Source: Diphasiastrum complanatum | Lineage: Eukaryota > Streptophyta > Lycopodiopsida > Lycopodiales > Lycopodiaceae | Assembly (NCBI GenBank): GCA_029204225.1 | Contig: CM055112.1 | Span: 42,004,545 to 42,068,544 of the forward strand | Length of the DNA stretch: 64,000 bases | Direction of reading: 5' to 3' | Notes under the pieces: generated by a model | The model's input: only the letters and a program-made list of their open reading frames with translations | Database searches by the model: none | Told to the model about the DNA's origin: nothing | Translations under genes and position numbers: made by a program | Part shown: positions 8,740 through 19,989 of the stretch, piece after piece | Numbering within the stretch: the first letter of the stretch is position 1 | Layout: the number at the start of each line of letters is the position of its first letter

Positions 8740-11700
8740 CTTGATTTATATCCTACTAGATTTTCTGCGCAAGAAATGATAGATCAGAATTTGAAGACTA
8801 GATAACAAAATCTCGTTACAGCAGAATGGAATCAACCATGTAGTAGCAGCTTCACGTGAACAAACTATTTCTCAAGGAATCTCAGTTGGGACATTATTTC
8901 TGAGCTGTGGAAAAACTGCGTGTAAGAGTGGAGGATAACTAGCAAAAGCATATGAAATGCCAATCAGATTGTAGCCGTTGATGCATGCAAGTACAATAGC
9001 CCTGCAGCAAATAGCTGAAACCAATACCAATACTTGAACTAATTCCCCGTCAAAATGTGAAAGTTGCAGATAACTCAGGTACTACCAGACAGTGGACACG
9101 TACATGAGCGTTAATGCATCTTGCTTTACATGAGCTTTAATGGAAAGAGCCAACAAAAACTTACATAGAGCTTGAGAGGGTGAGGTGTGCGCAGTTGACA
9201 CGTTAAAAACTGTAATATACATACATCGAATTGTGATCAAACTAATGAGCTGGCGGAAGGCTCTACGAAGCGCATATATAATAAAGGAGGATGAATCAGG
9301 AGGATTGAGTCCTCTTAAGAATTTTAAGGTATGCAAGCCGATACGCAATTAAGTAGCTCAATGGCTCAGTGGACTTCTGACTCCACGAAAAATTTGCGGC
9401 CAACAGCAAGTCAGAGATAGATGTGGAGCGTCAGCAAGATGAGGCAGTGGACGCGGCGCCAAGTTTGACATTTGATCTTCAGTATAAATCGTTACCTCAA
9501 AAAGAAGTAGTTTCATAATTCAACTCATCATGATCTCTATGCTGAAAGTTTCCCTTCCTCGCGTAACAGACAATCAAGCCCATTTTCAGTCAAGCCAAAG
9601 TCAAATAAAACACACGTCCTGCAACAAACTACTGTCAACAACAGAGTATCTAACAATTTTTTGTACAGTGAGTCACTGACTTATCACAGAAGTAGCTTAA
9701 TGAGGGTCAGCTATTCTTAGTACAGTATGGGACAAGGAGAAGAGCCGGTACAGAAGCATTGAACATGCAACATTTTGAGCACTTGAGAGATCCTTTGAAG
9801 TTTGGCGTTTCCCTCTAATTTCCTGCGGTTTTTTTAAACCTGTCTATTTTTTAAACTTTTCGCCTTCTAGATCCTGCATCATCTTAGGTTTTTGGCCGGC
9901 AAAATACGAGATAATTTTACTAACCCAATAAACCTCAAATTCTATAAAGATTTGCTTACTTTACTACACACAAATTTACTTCATATGAAAATGACAAACA
10001 AAACAAATTTATGCATTTTAAAAAAGTTGTCGGTTTTCCAAAAGTGAACTGCATGTAAGTTTTTTATGAAATCGGGTTTTGTTGAAAGATGCTTCCTATA
10101 CTTTGCTAGCTTTCTTGGACAGTGCGCCTAACCTCTTTAGTCATTTCTCACAATAGTTAGTTTTATTTAGACATTCTGGAATGTGCATTGTGAATTCAGT
10201 TCTTGATTTGTGACTATTGGCTGATGTGTAGAACTAATTTTTTTTTTTTTAGTCTTGTAGAATTTCTTAATTATATGATAAGCCATTGGTAGACTAAGTG
10301 ATCTAAAGTATTGTGGGTGCTCTAATAATATGTTCTATGAGCATGCTCACAACCACTTTCTACTTTTTTTTACAAAGGAAATGGTGTTTCTCCTTTAGCG
10401 GAACCCGTGCCTTTTTTCTTTGCACATCTTTTGCTTGGAGGTGCTTGTAGGAAAGAAAATTTAAGGCAAAAAAGGGTTAAAAGATTAAAAATCGTTTCCA
10501 TGTCGGGGAAGGTCCACCTCAGCCATTCCTTCGTTGGAAGGGTCGTCAATTGAAGGCTATTTCTCGGTAAAACAGAGTCAGACAACGACTACCCCCCTCT
10601 ATAATCACAAGAATTTACTAATTGATTAAGCTTACTATAAAGTTTTGCTAAAATTCTGAGACTCAATTAAGTAAAATAAACCACAAAATGATTTGATATA
10701 AAAGCAAAATATATCACAAAATTTTGTGCTTGGCCATTATTTTTTGGCATCCATAAAGATGGAGCTCCTCTCTAATCAGTCGGGTAGTCCTTGTGCTCAT
10801 GGTTGAGTTAAAACTTGAAAATACACTCAGCCATAAAACTTAAACAGATACAAATGGGTTAATTGTTGCATTTTAGATTATATCTCGTTTTAGCTTTGCT
10901 TTGATTATAGCATAAACCTATTTGACACTTTCTTGATGCCTATGGAGAGTAATTAATGCTATGTTCAAATAAATTCTTATGGACATGTTTGGGATTTTCC
11001 AGTAGGTCCTCTCATATTATTTAGTTTATTGCAACTTGAATTCCAAAAAAATATTACGTAAATAATCTATTTCAAGCTAATTCACGATTTTGATATTATT
11101 GCTCATAAGTTTTAGCAAAAGAATATTGCCATATGCACGCATTGACTTAAACAAGACTATATTTTATGCTTAGTGATTCGCTCATTTTTTGATAATGCAA
11201 ATCTCTCAAAATATACCAACCATAGGTGTATCCACATGTCTATTAGCCCCAAATATAAAACAATAATTGCAAACACAAATTAGTTTTGTATGCTTTTTAG
11301 CAAAATCATCTTGATATTTCTAATTTAATAATTTTGTTTACGATTGAAGTTCCATCATCATAGTTGAAAAATTTATTGTTCAATTTTTTCCAATAACAAT
11401 TTACTCTAATTGGCTAAGATTTATTATGCCTTTAGTATTATTCATACAGCTTCTTTCCTCCAATTCGTATTAAAGCTCATTGTTTTAGCCATCTTGATAT
11501 CAAAATCATGTACTTATTACATTTTATTTTTCTTTTCTCTCTATCAAATTTAAATTGGCTAGTATTTTTGTTGAGTGGCAATGTGAAATCTTTTGAAATG
11601 GTTCAAAATCCTAAAAAAGAATGTTTTATTTTTTGTTCAAAAACATGCTTTTTCATGAAAAAAATTCTACAAAATCACAAAAAAACATACCAAAAATATG

Positions 11701-11860
11701 CAAATTGACCAAAAAAATCAATACACCATGTCTTAAAAAATTAAATTTTTTAATAAAACCAAAAAGTAACTCGCAAAATATATTTGTTGCTAGTTATGCT
11801 AAATCCAAACATTGAAAATATTTTTTATATTGCTTTTTTGTTACAGTTCAAATTTGAAAG
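8740..11860. other. AT-rich intergenic region, no gene seen
   Basis: Upstream of the acyltransferase there are only short open frames without domains, homopolymer runs (for example T12 near 10240) and AT-rich sequence. The first few hundred bases left of the ATG should contain the acyltransferase promoter, but no convincing TATA box at a standard distance was identified. Confidence 0.5.
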
Positions 11861-12660
11861 AATTTTCACTAACTCCTCTCAACTTGGTGTTTGAAATATT
11901 ATCAAGACCTTTTTTAGGTGATGAAGTTGACGACTCATCTTTCTCATTAGAGTCTATTGCCAATTTCTCGTCTGAGTCAACATCCAATATTAGCAAAAAA
12001 TTGTGTATTTTGGCTTTGCTATGTTGATGTTGAGTCGAAGATGATGGTTGTGCACGTAACCCAAGACGTTCTTGTAGAATAGATATTGTTGACTTTCATA
12101 AATGGTTTGTCATTGTTAGCTCAAAATTAAAGAAAAGCACATCCACATCTTGGAGATATACGTTATCGACTCTTGGTTGATTCGTTGTTGGACACTTTTG
12201 CCTTTTGGATCTAATTGCAACATTTCTAGCTTGTACCTTCCCAAGAAAGCATTTGTTGAAGTGGTAAGCATTGAATGCACAAGTACAATTTTCACCAAAG
12301 CGTGTCAATTTGAATGAAGCCAATAAGTTTAGCAATGCAAAATAAATGATTTTCACTATTTTTTGAAGCTAAAAGTGCAATGAGACTTTTAACCTTTATT
12401 TCATGAGCTTACCGGACCATTTAGCCTTGAGAGCATTCATAGTTTGGCAACTTTTTCTAGAACCCAAATATATTTCAAAGTGTTCATTTTGTAGAAGGGT
12501 TAAAGATTCAATTTGTTGTGACAACAGAGGAATCAACTATCGTTGTTGGAATTGAAAATCTCTATGGTCACTGAAACTCTTCATACGAGTTTGCATCTCC
12601 AAGTTAAGCAAATTCAGTTTTTGCTCTTCAAAAAAATTGTCGTGAATTACCAACAGGGAA
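11860..12660 (-). pseudogene. Degraded unrecognised coding sequence
   Basis: On the minus strand, long stretches read as plausible protein with a few stops. From about 12640 there is a helical Gln/Leu-rich segment (NLEMQTRMKSFSDHRDF, then LLSQQIESLTLLQNEHFEI and MNALKAKWSGKLMK). From 12356 a Cys-containing segment follows, then an acidic tail (DSNEKDESSTSSPKKGLDN) near 11900. The pieces need one frame change and three stops to be ignored. I do not recognise the family; it could be a transposase-linked ORF or a gag. Confidence 0.3.
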
Positions 12661-12725
12661 ATGATAGATTTGTGTAGTATTTAATGTCGAACCCCAAGAG
12701 AATGGTGGTTAAAAGTTGATAAATT

Positions 12726-12820
12726 GATACAATTCTGACTTATTCAAATGTAGTGAAGTCAAATCTTATTTTGATACAATTCTGACTTATTCAAATGTAG
12801 TGAAGTCGAATCTTATTTTG
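12726..12820. repeat. 47-bp tandem duplication
   Basis: The segment beginning GATACAATTCTGACTTATTC is repeated directly after 47 bp with one mismatch (units from about 12726 and 12773). Confidence 0.85.
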
Positions 12821-12972
12821 GTTGTCAAACAGACATTTTAAAAGTAACCAATATTACTGTTATAGTGGATGTGTTAATGATAAATTCCAGAAACAACAAT
12901 CCTCTTCTATCGAATGATATGAAAAGCGTTATGCAAAAGAAATGTTATCAGAGTAGTAAGAATACTACACTC

Positions 12973-13802
12973 TGTGAAAAATGCAAAAATAAGCTTGGTA
13001 GAGGCCAAAAATCTTGTATATAGATAAACACACATGTGTGGAGCCTGTTCCCATGTGTGAAACTAGTGTACTTTTCATGTACCATAATCATATATGTTGT
13101 ACATATGATTTAATTCAAGTTCTAGTGGCTAAAATGGCCAAAAACTAGTTTTCTAGACATATGACACATGGCATCAATCTATTGATTGCATGAGCCACAT
13201 CCTTTGGTTAGGTGTCATATCCCATGTGTAGAGGACAGCTCACACGTGTGGAATAAGCTAAAGTAGGCGAATTTTGACCTCTAGAAGATTTCCAAGTAGA
13301 TCTCCATAAAGAAGGAAAATGGACCAAAAGTGCTCAAAATAGAAGGTTTTGTCCAAGTGTCAGTTTTGCATGATGAATCATCATATGATAAAGCACCTTC
13401 ACACATGTGGGATCAGAGGGATGATCAGTACCACGAGCTCCCACTTATTGTATATATAGAGCCACATTTGGCCATAATCAATGTGAGACACCAATCTTGG
13501 TTTTGGAAGCAATTTTGAGTGATTCTCTCCATTTGTCTACATTTGTTTTGATTGTTTTGAGGTTCTATCAATGTGTACTTGATTTTCAGGTTGGAGTCCG
13601 TACTCAGATAGTGTTTCACACGTGTGAAAGCAGAAAGTACACCTACCTTTAATTAATGATTGTTCTTGTTAGGATTTTGTGTCTAAAATTGATCTAGATT
13701 GATCTTAATCTCAAGTAGATTGATAGATCAAGTAATCTGACAACCAATCCCTCTCGAGGATCAGATTAGGATCCACTCCTGGTCCATTTTGTACTTTTTG
13801 CA
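12973..13802 (+). repeat. 5' LTR of Copia copy 1
   Basis: The LTR starts TGTGAAAAATGC, ends TTTTTGCA, and is followed after two bases by a primer-binding site. It contains several CACACGTGTG/CACATGTGTG motifs spread along its length. A related LTR begins TGTGAAGATTTTGC at 47745 in this window, and a probable solo LTR of the same group lies at 4350-5040. Confidence 0.75.
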
Positions 13803-13804
13803 CA

Positions 13805-13817
13805 TGGTATCAGAGCC
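13805..13817 (+). other. Primer-binding site (initiator tRNA-Met type)
   Basis: TGGTATCAGAGCC directly after the LTR matches the complement of the 3' end of plant initiator tRNA-Met, the usual primer of Ty1/Copia reverse transcription. Confidence 0.85.
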
Positions 13818-16687
13818 TAGTACAAGAGGTTTTGTTGAAATTGATAGGGTTAATCCAAATCAAAGCCAAAATTAACAGTTTTTTGGAAACCTAGTCAAAT
13901 TTTGTGTAGCGAGTTGGATTTGATAGCTATCCTCAAAAATTTTGGTCCAGATCTTGTTGCGGGCTGTAGGAACCCTTTTCACACGTGTGAGGCCGTACAG
14001 CTCCATTTTTTAATGAGAAATTTCAAAATTTTGTAGAATTTGACTCACATACCCAATTTGAGTGATTTTTGGTGCAAAATCAAGTATTTTCTATAGTGAA
14101 TCTAATCCCTGGACTAGTTCTTGGATTAGTTCTTGGATTGAAGCTTGAATTAGGTGCATTAATTGATCATATCTGATTTTTTGAGTGCATGTTGAAGTTG
14201 AGAGTGATTTTGCCAAAAATCATAGATTAAGGAGTGATATGCAAGGTGAGAGGATGAAATCCATTGTACCATCACTCTAGATTTGTTCAAGAGTGATAGG
14301 GTCAAGTTTAGAAGCGTCAATTTGCTAGATAACATCCTTGGATCTGTCCTCCAAGTGTAACCTTTGAGATTTTCTAGTGCATATAGAGCATCTATGCAAA
14401 TTGTAGAATTTGACATAGATTGGCTTAAATTGAGAGTTCTAGAAAAGAGTTTGAGATCCAAGTCACATTGTTCAATCCTACTCAATTTGTTTGAGTGATT
14501 GTAAGGTTTGAAAAGAGTCATTAAGGTGTCTGTGGCAAATGTGTAGAGAGAGATCCAATTTTCTAAGAGTTCCTTCCTTTGTAGAGGGCAAGACCTAGAA
14601 GCTCATTTTGTGTTGTTATTGGTGGAGAGTTTGTCTCTTCCTAAGTGATCAAATCTTTCTAAGTGGCATTAGCTGTCTGAAGCACAATATTTTAGTGAGA
14701 AAAATCACAACTTTTGATTTGAATTTCATTCCAAGTCTTAAAAAGTAGAGTAATTGGTGGAATCCAATAGGAGTGATTGAATTCAATTTGTTGAGCAAAA
14801 ATTGACATAGTATGTATGAAACTCAAATTAGTTCTATTCAACTTTCTTTGTGAGAGTGTGAGGGTCAATTTGTGATCCCATTTGATGTCTAGAATGAGGA
14901 GGGGTCCATATTTGAGTATTCATGCATGGTTGAGATCTTTGTGAATCTCTAGTTGTCTAATTTTTAAACTTTGTGAAAAATTGGTGGTATAGTTTGTTTT
15001 CAAATCAAATCAGATTCATTCTAAATCTCAAGAGTGAGATTATTTGGGTCGAGTGAGTCCAACAGAAGTGATTAAGTTTGACTTTCAGGTGTTTGAAACA
15101 AAACCCATCTTTTGTTCAATAATCTCAAGTGTTGAGAAAACTAGTCAAGTGAAAAGGAAAATCTAGGTGTCAAATCTTTTCATATCCATTTCAACTTTTA
15201 AAAGAAAGAGTCATTGGTATTAAATGAGTCCAATAGGAAAGTGGATCTGATTTCTTTAGTGATTTGATTCAAAGATTGTCTACTTTTGTCTTAATGATCA
15301 AAGCAAAGTTTCCAAGTGACTAGTCATTACTGTGAAGATTGATTCTTAGGTTTGTGAGCTAGATGTTTTGTAGATCCTTCTAGATTGTTGAAGATGTTCA
15401 AATCTAGTCTCTTGAGAGTCACAAATTACATTTGTAGAATCATATGACAGGTTTTTATTCACATAGCATCAATAGGTGGCATCCTATTGAAGGAAAGAAA
15501 GAATCCTAAGTGCAACCTTTGTGGCAAGGAAGGATATTTTTCCTCAAGATGCTACAAAAAGAAGACCAATCCATCCAAGAAGAACCAAAGCAAGGGGGAC
15601 AAGGAGAAGGATGGAGTTTCAAGTTTGAAATGCAAATACAAGAAGGACAAGTCCAAGCAAAGGTGTTTCCTTTGTGGAAAGTTCAATGAGGCTTGGAGTC
15701 TCACAAGGACTTGCAAGATTTATCTTCAAGGGTCCATCACAACACATGTCAAATCTTTTGAAATTTTTCATTTGGAAGTGCATTGTTTGGTTCAAGATGC
15801 AAAGATAGATGTCACTTTCATGAAAGTAACTTGGATTTATTTTATGTCCTTGGAAAGTATTTTTCTTGGAACTTTGGACAAGTTCACATTATTGTTATTA
15901 TCCAAGAGAAATCAATTAAGAATAAGGAGCAATCACAAAATGAAAATAGTTTCATTTATGCTCTCATGTCAACTTATGAAGAACCATTTTGCTTTGAAGA
16001 GACTTTTGTATCTCAAAGGTGGATTAAGGCAATACTAGTTGAGTGTGATGCCTTAAAAGATAGCAAAATATGTTTTCCTTGTAAGCTTACATTAGTTATG
16101 AAGTCAAGGAAATGGAAATATCTTCATAATGTAGGATCTTTTGGTTTCAATAAGATCATGAATGATGTGTTCATTCATAAAGATGAAAATTGTAAGTTTT
16201 CAATCTTAAAGGCAAGTTGTAAACTTCTTACGAGAATAAGTGAAGCATCCAAAGTGGACACTTATATCCATAAGCAAGTAGTTAGCTTTATTGAGATGGA
16301 AATACCTTTTGATTTCAATATTGGAAAAATCATGCCAAGTTGTAGTGATTTTTGGACTTATGTTTCTAGCATAAGTAATCTTGATAATCATAGGAAGTGC
16401 ATATTGAATGGTCATACTTGTTGTGACCATTATGAGACATGGAGGTCTCGGATTTCCATAAAAAAAGGAGCACCATGAAGAGGATCTTAAGGAGTCATCT
16501 CAAGGTTCAAATGTGCCAAGAATTGAGGAGGAGAATTCTTCTCAAGGTCCAAGTGTGCCAAGGATTGAGAAGGAGAGACCTTCTCAAATTGTGATTCTAA
16601 AAATAAACTCAAGAAATATGGTTGAGTGCATGTGGCTCACATTTCAAGGGAAAGAGGAGCATATCTCATGTGGTATACATCACATAC
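13818..16687 (+). mobile_element. Internal region of a defective Copia element, copy 1
   Basis: After the primer-binding site, about 1.6 kb has no long frame but contains repeated phrases such as GAGTCCAATAGG that recur in copy 2 (45.3-46.0 kb). From 15487 a frame encodes two gag-type zinc-knuckle remnants. From 15950 a frame carries ALMSTYEEPFCFEE..WIKAILVE, the linker just before a Copia reverse transcriptase, but no reverse transcriptase follows. From 16490 the PRIEEE and GKEEHIS segments match 46790-46950. The region stops at about 16687, where it is fused to a Ty3 3' end. Confidence 0.65.
15487..16038 (+). pseudogene. Copia gag C-terminal remnant with zinc knuckles
   Basis: The frame is open for 183 codons. 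CNLCGKEGYFSSRC has the spacing of a CCHC knuckle with the His replaced by Phe. CFLCGKFNEAWSLTRTC is a second degenerate knuckle. A Lys-rich basic stretch lies between them, as in Copia nucleocapsid. The protein would have packaged RNA; with the His lost it is unlikely to work. Confidence 0.55.
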
Positions 16688-16966
16688 TAAGTTGAAACCC
16701 TCGTTGGGAGTTGGGAAAACCCTGGTCTCTGTGGAAGATCTAGTGGAGCTTCTTCATGATGAGTCCACGAGTGGACCACCTAAATTCGAGGTGATTATTT
16801 ATAGCAGGTCGGCAGAAAACTCTAAGGATTAGAGTGCTTCGAAAATTTTTAGTCAGGTGGAGGGGCAAATCAAAAGAAGAGAATATGTGGGAAAAAGAGA
16901 CTGATCTCCAGAAGAATTTTTCAAATTTTTTCCTACAAGATAAAATTTAAGTTTAGGGGGAAGGAA
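16688..16966 (+). mobile_element. Extra 3' end of the Ty3 element (chromodomain tail and PPT)
   Basis: This stretch is a diverged duplicate of 22360-22640. It encodes KLKPSLGVGKTLVSVEDLV..LLHDESTSGPP, then in another frame a chromodomain remnant, and ends with a TTTAGGGGGAAGGAA polypurine tract directly before an LTR. The left edge is an abrupt join to Copia sequence at TAAGTTGAAACC, a string shared by the Ty3 sequence, so micro-homology may have guided the fusion. Confidence 0.75.
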
Positions 16967-17985
16967 TGTTACATACCTATGTAACTAGCAGTACTTCAAT
17001 GACCCCTATATATCCATTTAGTGTTGGGGGCTAAATGGCAAGTTACTCTTGGATAAGGGGTACCCTTAGGATTAAGAGTATGTGCCTTTGGATAAGAGCA
17101 GACAAGTGACTATGCCTTGGTCGAAGGTATGGAATCAAGTTACCCTTGGATAAGGGATACCCTTAGGATTAAGGGTATGTGCCTTTAGATTAAGGTACTG
17201 GTGTCCTTGGATAAGGGCAGGTAGGTGTCTATGCCTTGGTCGGAGGTATGGAACCTAGTGAGGTGTTAGAAAGTCATTACCATGGGTGTTTGGCCATTTT
17301 TCTAAACCTTGGGCCCCAACCTTGAACCATATCACTTTATTGGTCTAGGATCGAAATATACAAACACAATTTGGGCAATGGGACCTAGTAAGAGGACGCC
17401 TTGACCTTCCATAAGCCTATGAAGGTTCTTTAACTCCCCTAGGCCTCTCTCTTTCTCATTGGTTGTGCATGGAACTCCATAGTGTATTGGAGGGTGCCAA
17501 TTGCCATCTATATGAGGGGAGTAGAGTGCCAATTGGGAGGGAGAGAGATCTCTTTTATTTTTTATGCTTATGCTCTAGTGTGGCTACTAGTGTATAGAGT
17601 GTTTTCTTGTGTGTAGTATGCTTAGGGTTTGGATCTTGCTTATGGTATGGGACATAAGTAAGGTTTCGATCTTGAGTATGCTATGGTGTGTGGTGGTATG
17701 CTTGTGGTTAGTTATTGGTTAACAAGGGGGTTCTAGATTAGCCTAGATGCAGAATTGCATGTGCTAGCTAGCTAAGGTTGGGTGGTGAATACTTGAGACC
17801 ACTTGTTATCTACCTTTGTGATTAAGATTAGGGACATAGGTGGAGGAGAGATCCATGGAGGCTTCAAGATCCTTACTTGTAGGTGGAGGCATCCTCGCTT
17901 GGAGTTGGGGAGCATCTTGGAGCTTGCAAGTTACTTGGAGGCACTACCTTTGGATTAGGAGGACTTCCTGACTTCATTTGTAATA
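16967..17985 (+). repeat. LTR of the Ty3 chromovirus
   Basis: The LTR starts TGTTACATACC right after a polypurine tract and ends near 17985, before a TGGTATTAGAGCT primer-binding site. It contains two tandem units of about 96 bp (from about 17044 and 17139) rich in CCTTGGATAAGGG and its near-inverted copy. The partner LTR starts at 22641 and is truncated. Confidence 0.8.
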
Positions 17986-17986
17986 G

Positions 17987-17999
17987 TGGTATTAGAGCT
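17987..17999 (+). other. Ty3 primer-binding site
   Basis: TGGTATTAGAGCT differs by one base from the initiator tRNA-Met complement and follows the LTR directly. Confidence 0.7.
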
Positions 18000-19041
18000 A
18001 GAGAAAGGATGAGAATATTTCTAATCTTCTTCAAGTTCTATTAAGATCACAAAATAAATTGTTTTTTGAGAAAGCTTATTGGCTTTTCTTGTAGGAAGCT
18101 TGTAGTTGAAGTATCCAATAAATCTAGTTCTCTTGTTAAAGAGTAGTGATGCTTATAGAATTGTTTAGTAGCCAATTTTTTATTATGTTAGAGAAGTTTG
18201 AATGTGGACTTTTGGTTTAGAATCTTTTTGAAAAAGGATTTGTGGAATGGTTAGAGGAAGTCTTCCTCTACACTCACAAAAAAAAATTTGGAAAAAAATT
18301 GATTCTAGCTTGTGTTTTTAATCAAAACTAGTGTATTTTTTACATTAATGAAGTGTTAAAACTTTTGATTTTCATTTTGAAGTTATGTTTTTCATACCTA
18401 TAAATCTGAAAATAAGATCTGAAAAGTGAAGTTTCCATAAGGACTTTATTAGTTATACATTTCTACCTACTAGTTTAATGTTATGGGCAATGTAGGAAGG
18501 AAAAGGTAGTGTAACTTTATGCATAAAAAAGATTTTGAAGTTCTGTTTTTTTTGTGATTTTGAAGTTCTGATTTTTAGACCTGCAAATCTGAAAAACAGA
18601 TCTAAAAAGTGAAGTTTTCATAGAACTTCATTAGTTTTCCATTTCTAGTCACTAGTTTCATGGATTTGAAGAACTAAGAAAGTGAGAAATGTGAAAATTT
18701 GTGTGGAATTTGAAATGACAAATGGAAATGGAATTGGAATGAGAACTTTATGTAAACATTAGCTTGAAGTAGTTAATTGAAGTTTACATAAAGATTTGTT
18801 TTGATTTTTGCTTTGGATTAAGGCAAAAGTAGAAAATTGCTTGGTGTAGTTTTCTCTTAAGCTTGGATTGAGCTTGCAAAAAGTAGTCTTGGATTGAGCT
18901 TACAAACAATAAATATTGAATGAGTAGAAGTAAATGCTTTTATTTGCATTGGATTATGTAAGAATTGAAGCATTTCTATCATTCTAATTGGAATTACTTG
19001 TTGTTGTATTTGCATAATAGGAAAACACACAAGCAACCCTA

Positions 19042-19960
19042 ATGGATCAAACCAATGAAAATCCATCATTTGATCTATCAAACCCATCCAATGTGGCACA
19101 AGCTCTTGAACTTTTATACCAAAAAATTCAAGCCACTAATAAACAGCTTTTTCAAACTAATCAAAGGAACCAAGAGAGTCTAGGTTAGCCAACTAGTCTC
19201 GTAAAATTGTTTAAGAGGGAGAAGAAAGATAGGAACTTGCAAGTGGTAAGTTAATGGCTTAATGTATGGAATAAATACTTTGGCATGTACCAATTCCTTG
19301 AATGTGAAAAATTGTCCACTGTAACTATGTTCCTTGAAGGAAGAGCCTTAGTATGGTGGGATGACCTAGTTGCAAAAGGCAATCAACCTTGTACATGAGA
19401 TGATTTTTGCATAGTTTTTAAGGGATATTTCCTACCACTATTAGATGACTTTGAACATTTTTAAAAGTTGAGGCATTTAACAATGAAAAAAGGTTTGGAA
19501 CAAGTTTATTCAAAATTTTCATGAGTACTTGAATCCACTTTATAGTGACATTCCACCAAAGGTACAAATGTTAATGCTTATTGATGGGTTACCAAAAGAT
19601 TACCAAGTGGATGTTCATAGGAACCATCCAAAAATTCTAGAGGATGCTATTAGGGCTGCAAAGTATTTTGATGACACACCTAAGCCATCTAGGCGTCACT
19701 ATCCTAATTAGCCAAAGAAAGGTTTTCAACTCAAGATGAAGATTGTTAATGAAACACATCCCAATCCCAACAATCCTAAGAAAACCAAGAAAAACTTCAA
19801 AAACCATTAGGATGGCAAAGATATAGTTGAAGCTCGTAAGAAGAACTTGTGCTTCGACTGCAATGGCAAGGGTCACCTTGCACAAGATTGCGTCAAAAAA
19901 CCAACTTCTACCTCAGGTAATCTATCTCGAAGTAATGAGATGGATGTATGTTTCCTTAGT
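19042..19960 (+). pseudogene. Ty3 gag, frameshifted
   Basis: The start ATG at 19042 begins MDQTNENPSFDLSNPSN. After stops and shifts the frames give FLEGRALVWWDDLV (capsid region), LNPLYSDIPPKVQMLM..LPKDYQVDV, and a CCHC knuckle CFDCNGKGHLAQDC near 19855-19896 that keeps all four metal ligands. Gag would have formed the particle and packaged RNA. Directly after the knuckle the sequence jumps within about 100 bases to the middle of reverse transcriptase, so the protease and the reverse transcriptase N-terminus are missing. Confidence 0.7.
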
Positions 19961-19989
19961 TCTTTAGTTTTTGGACCTATTGACCTTAT

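Noticed and set aside
9355-9420. tRNA- or SINE-like CTCAATGGCTCAGTGGAC
   Set aside because: It resembles an internal A box, but there is no B box at the right distance and no cloverleaf.
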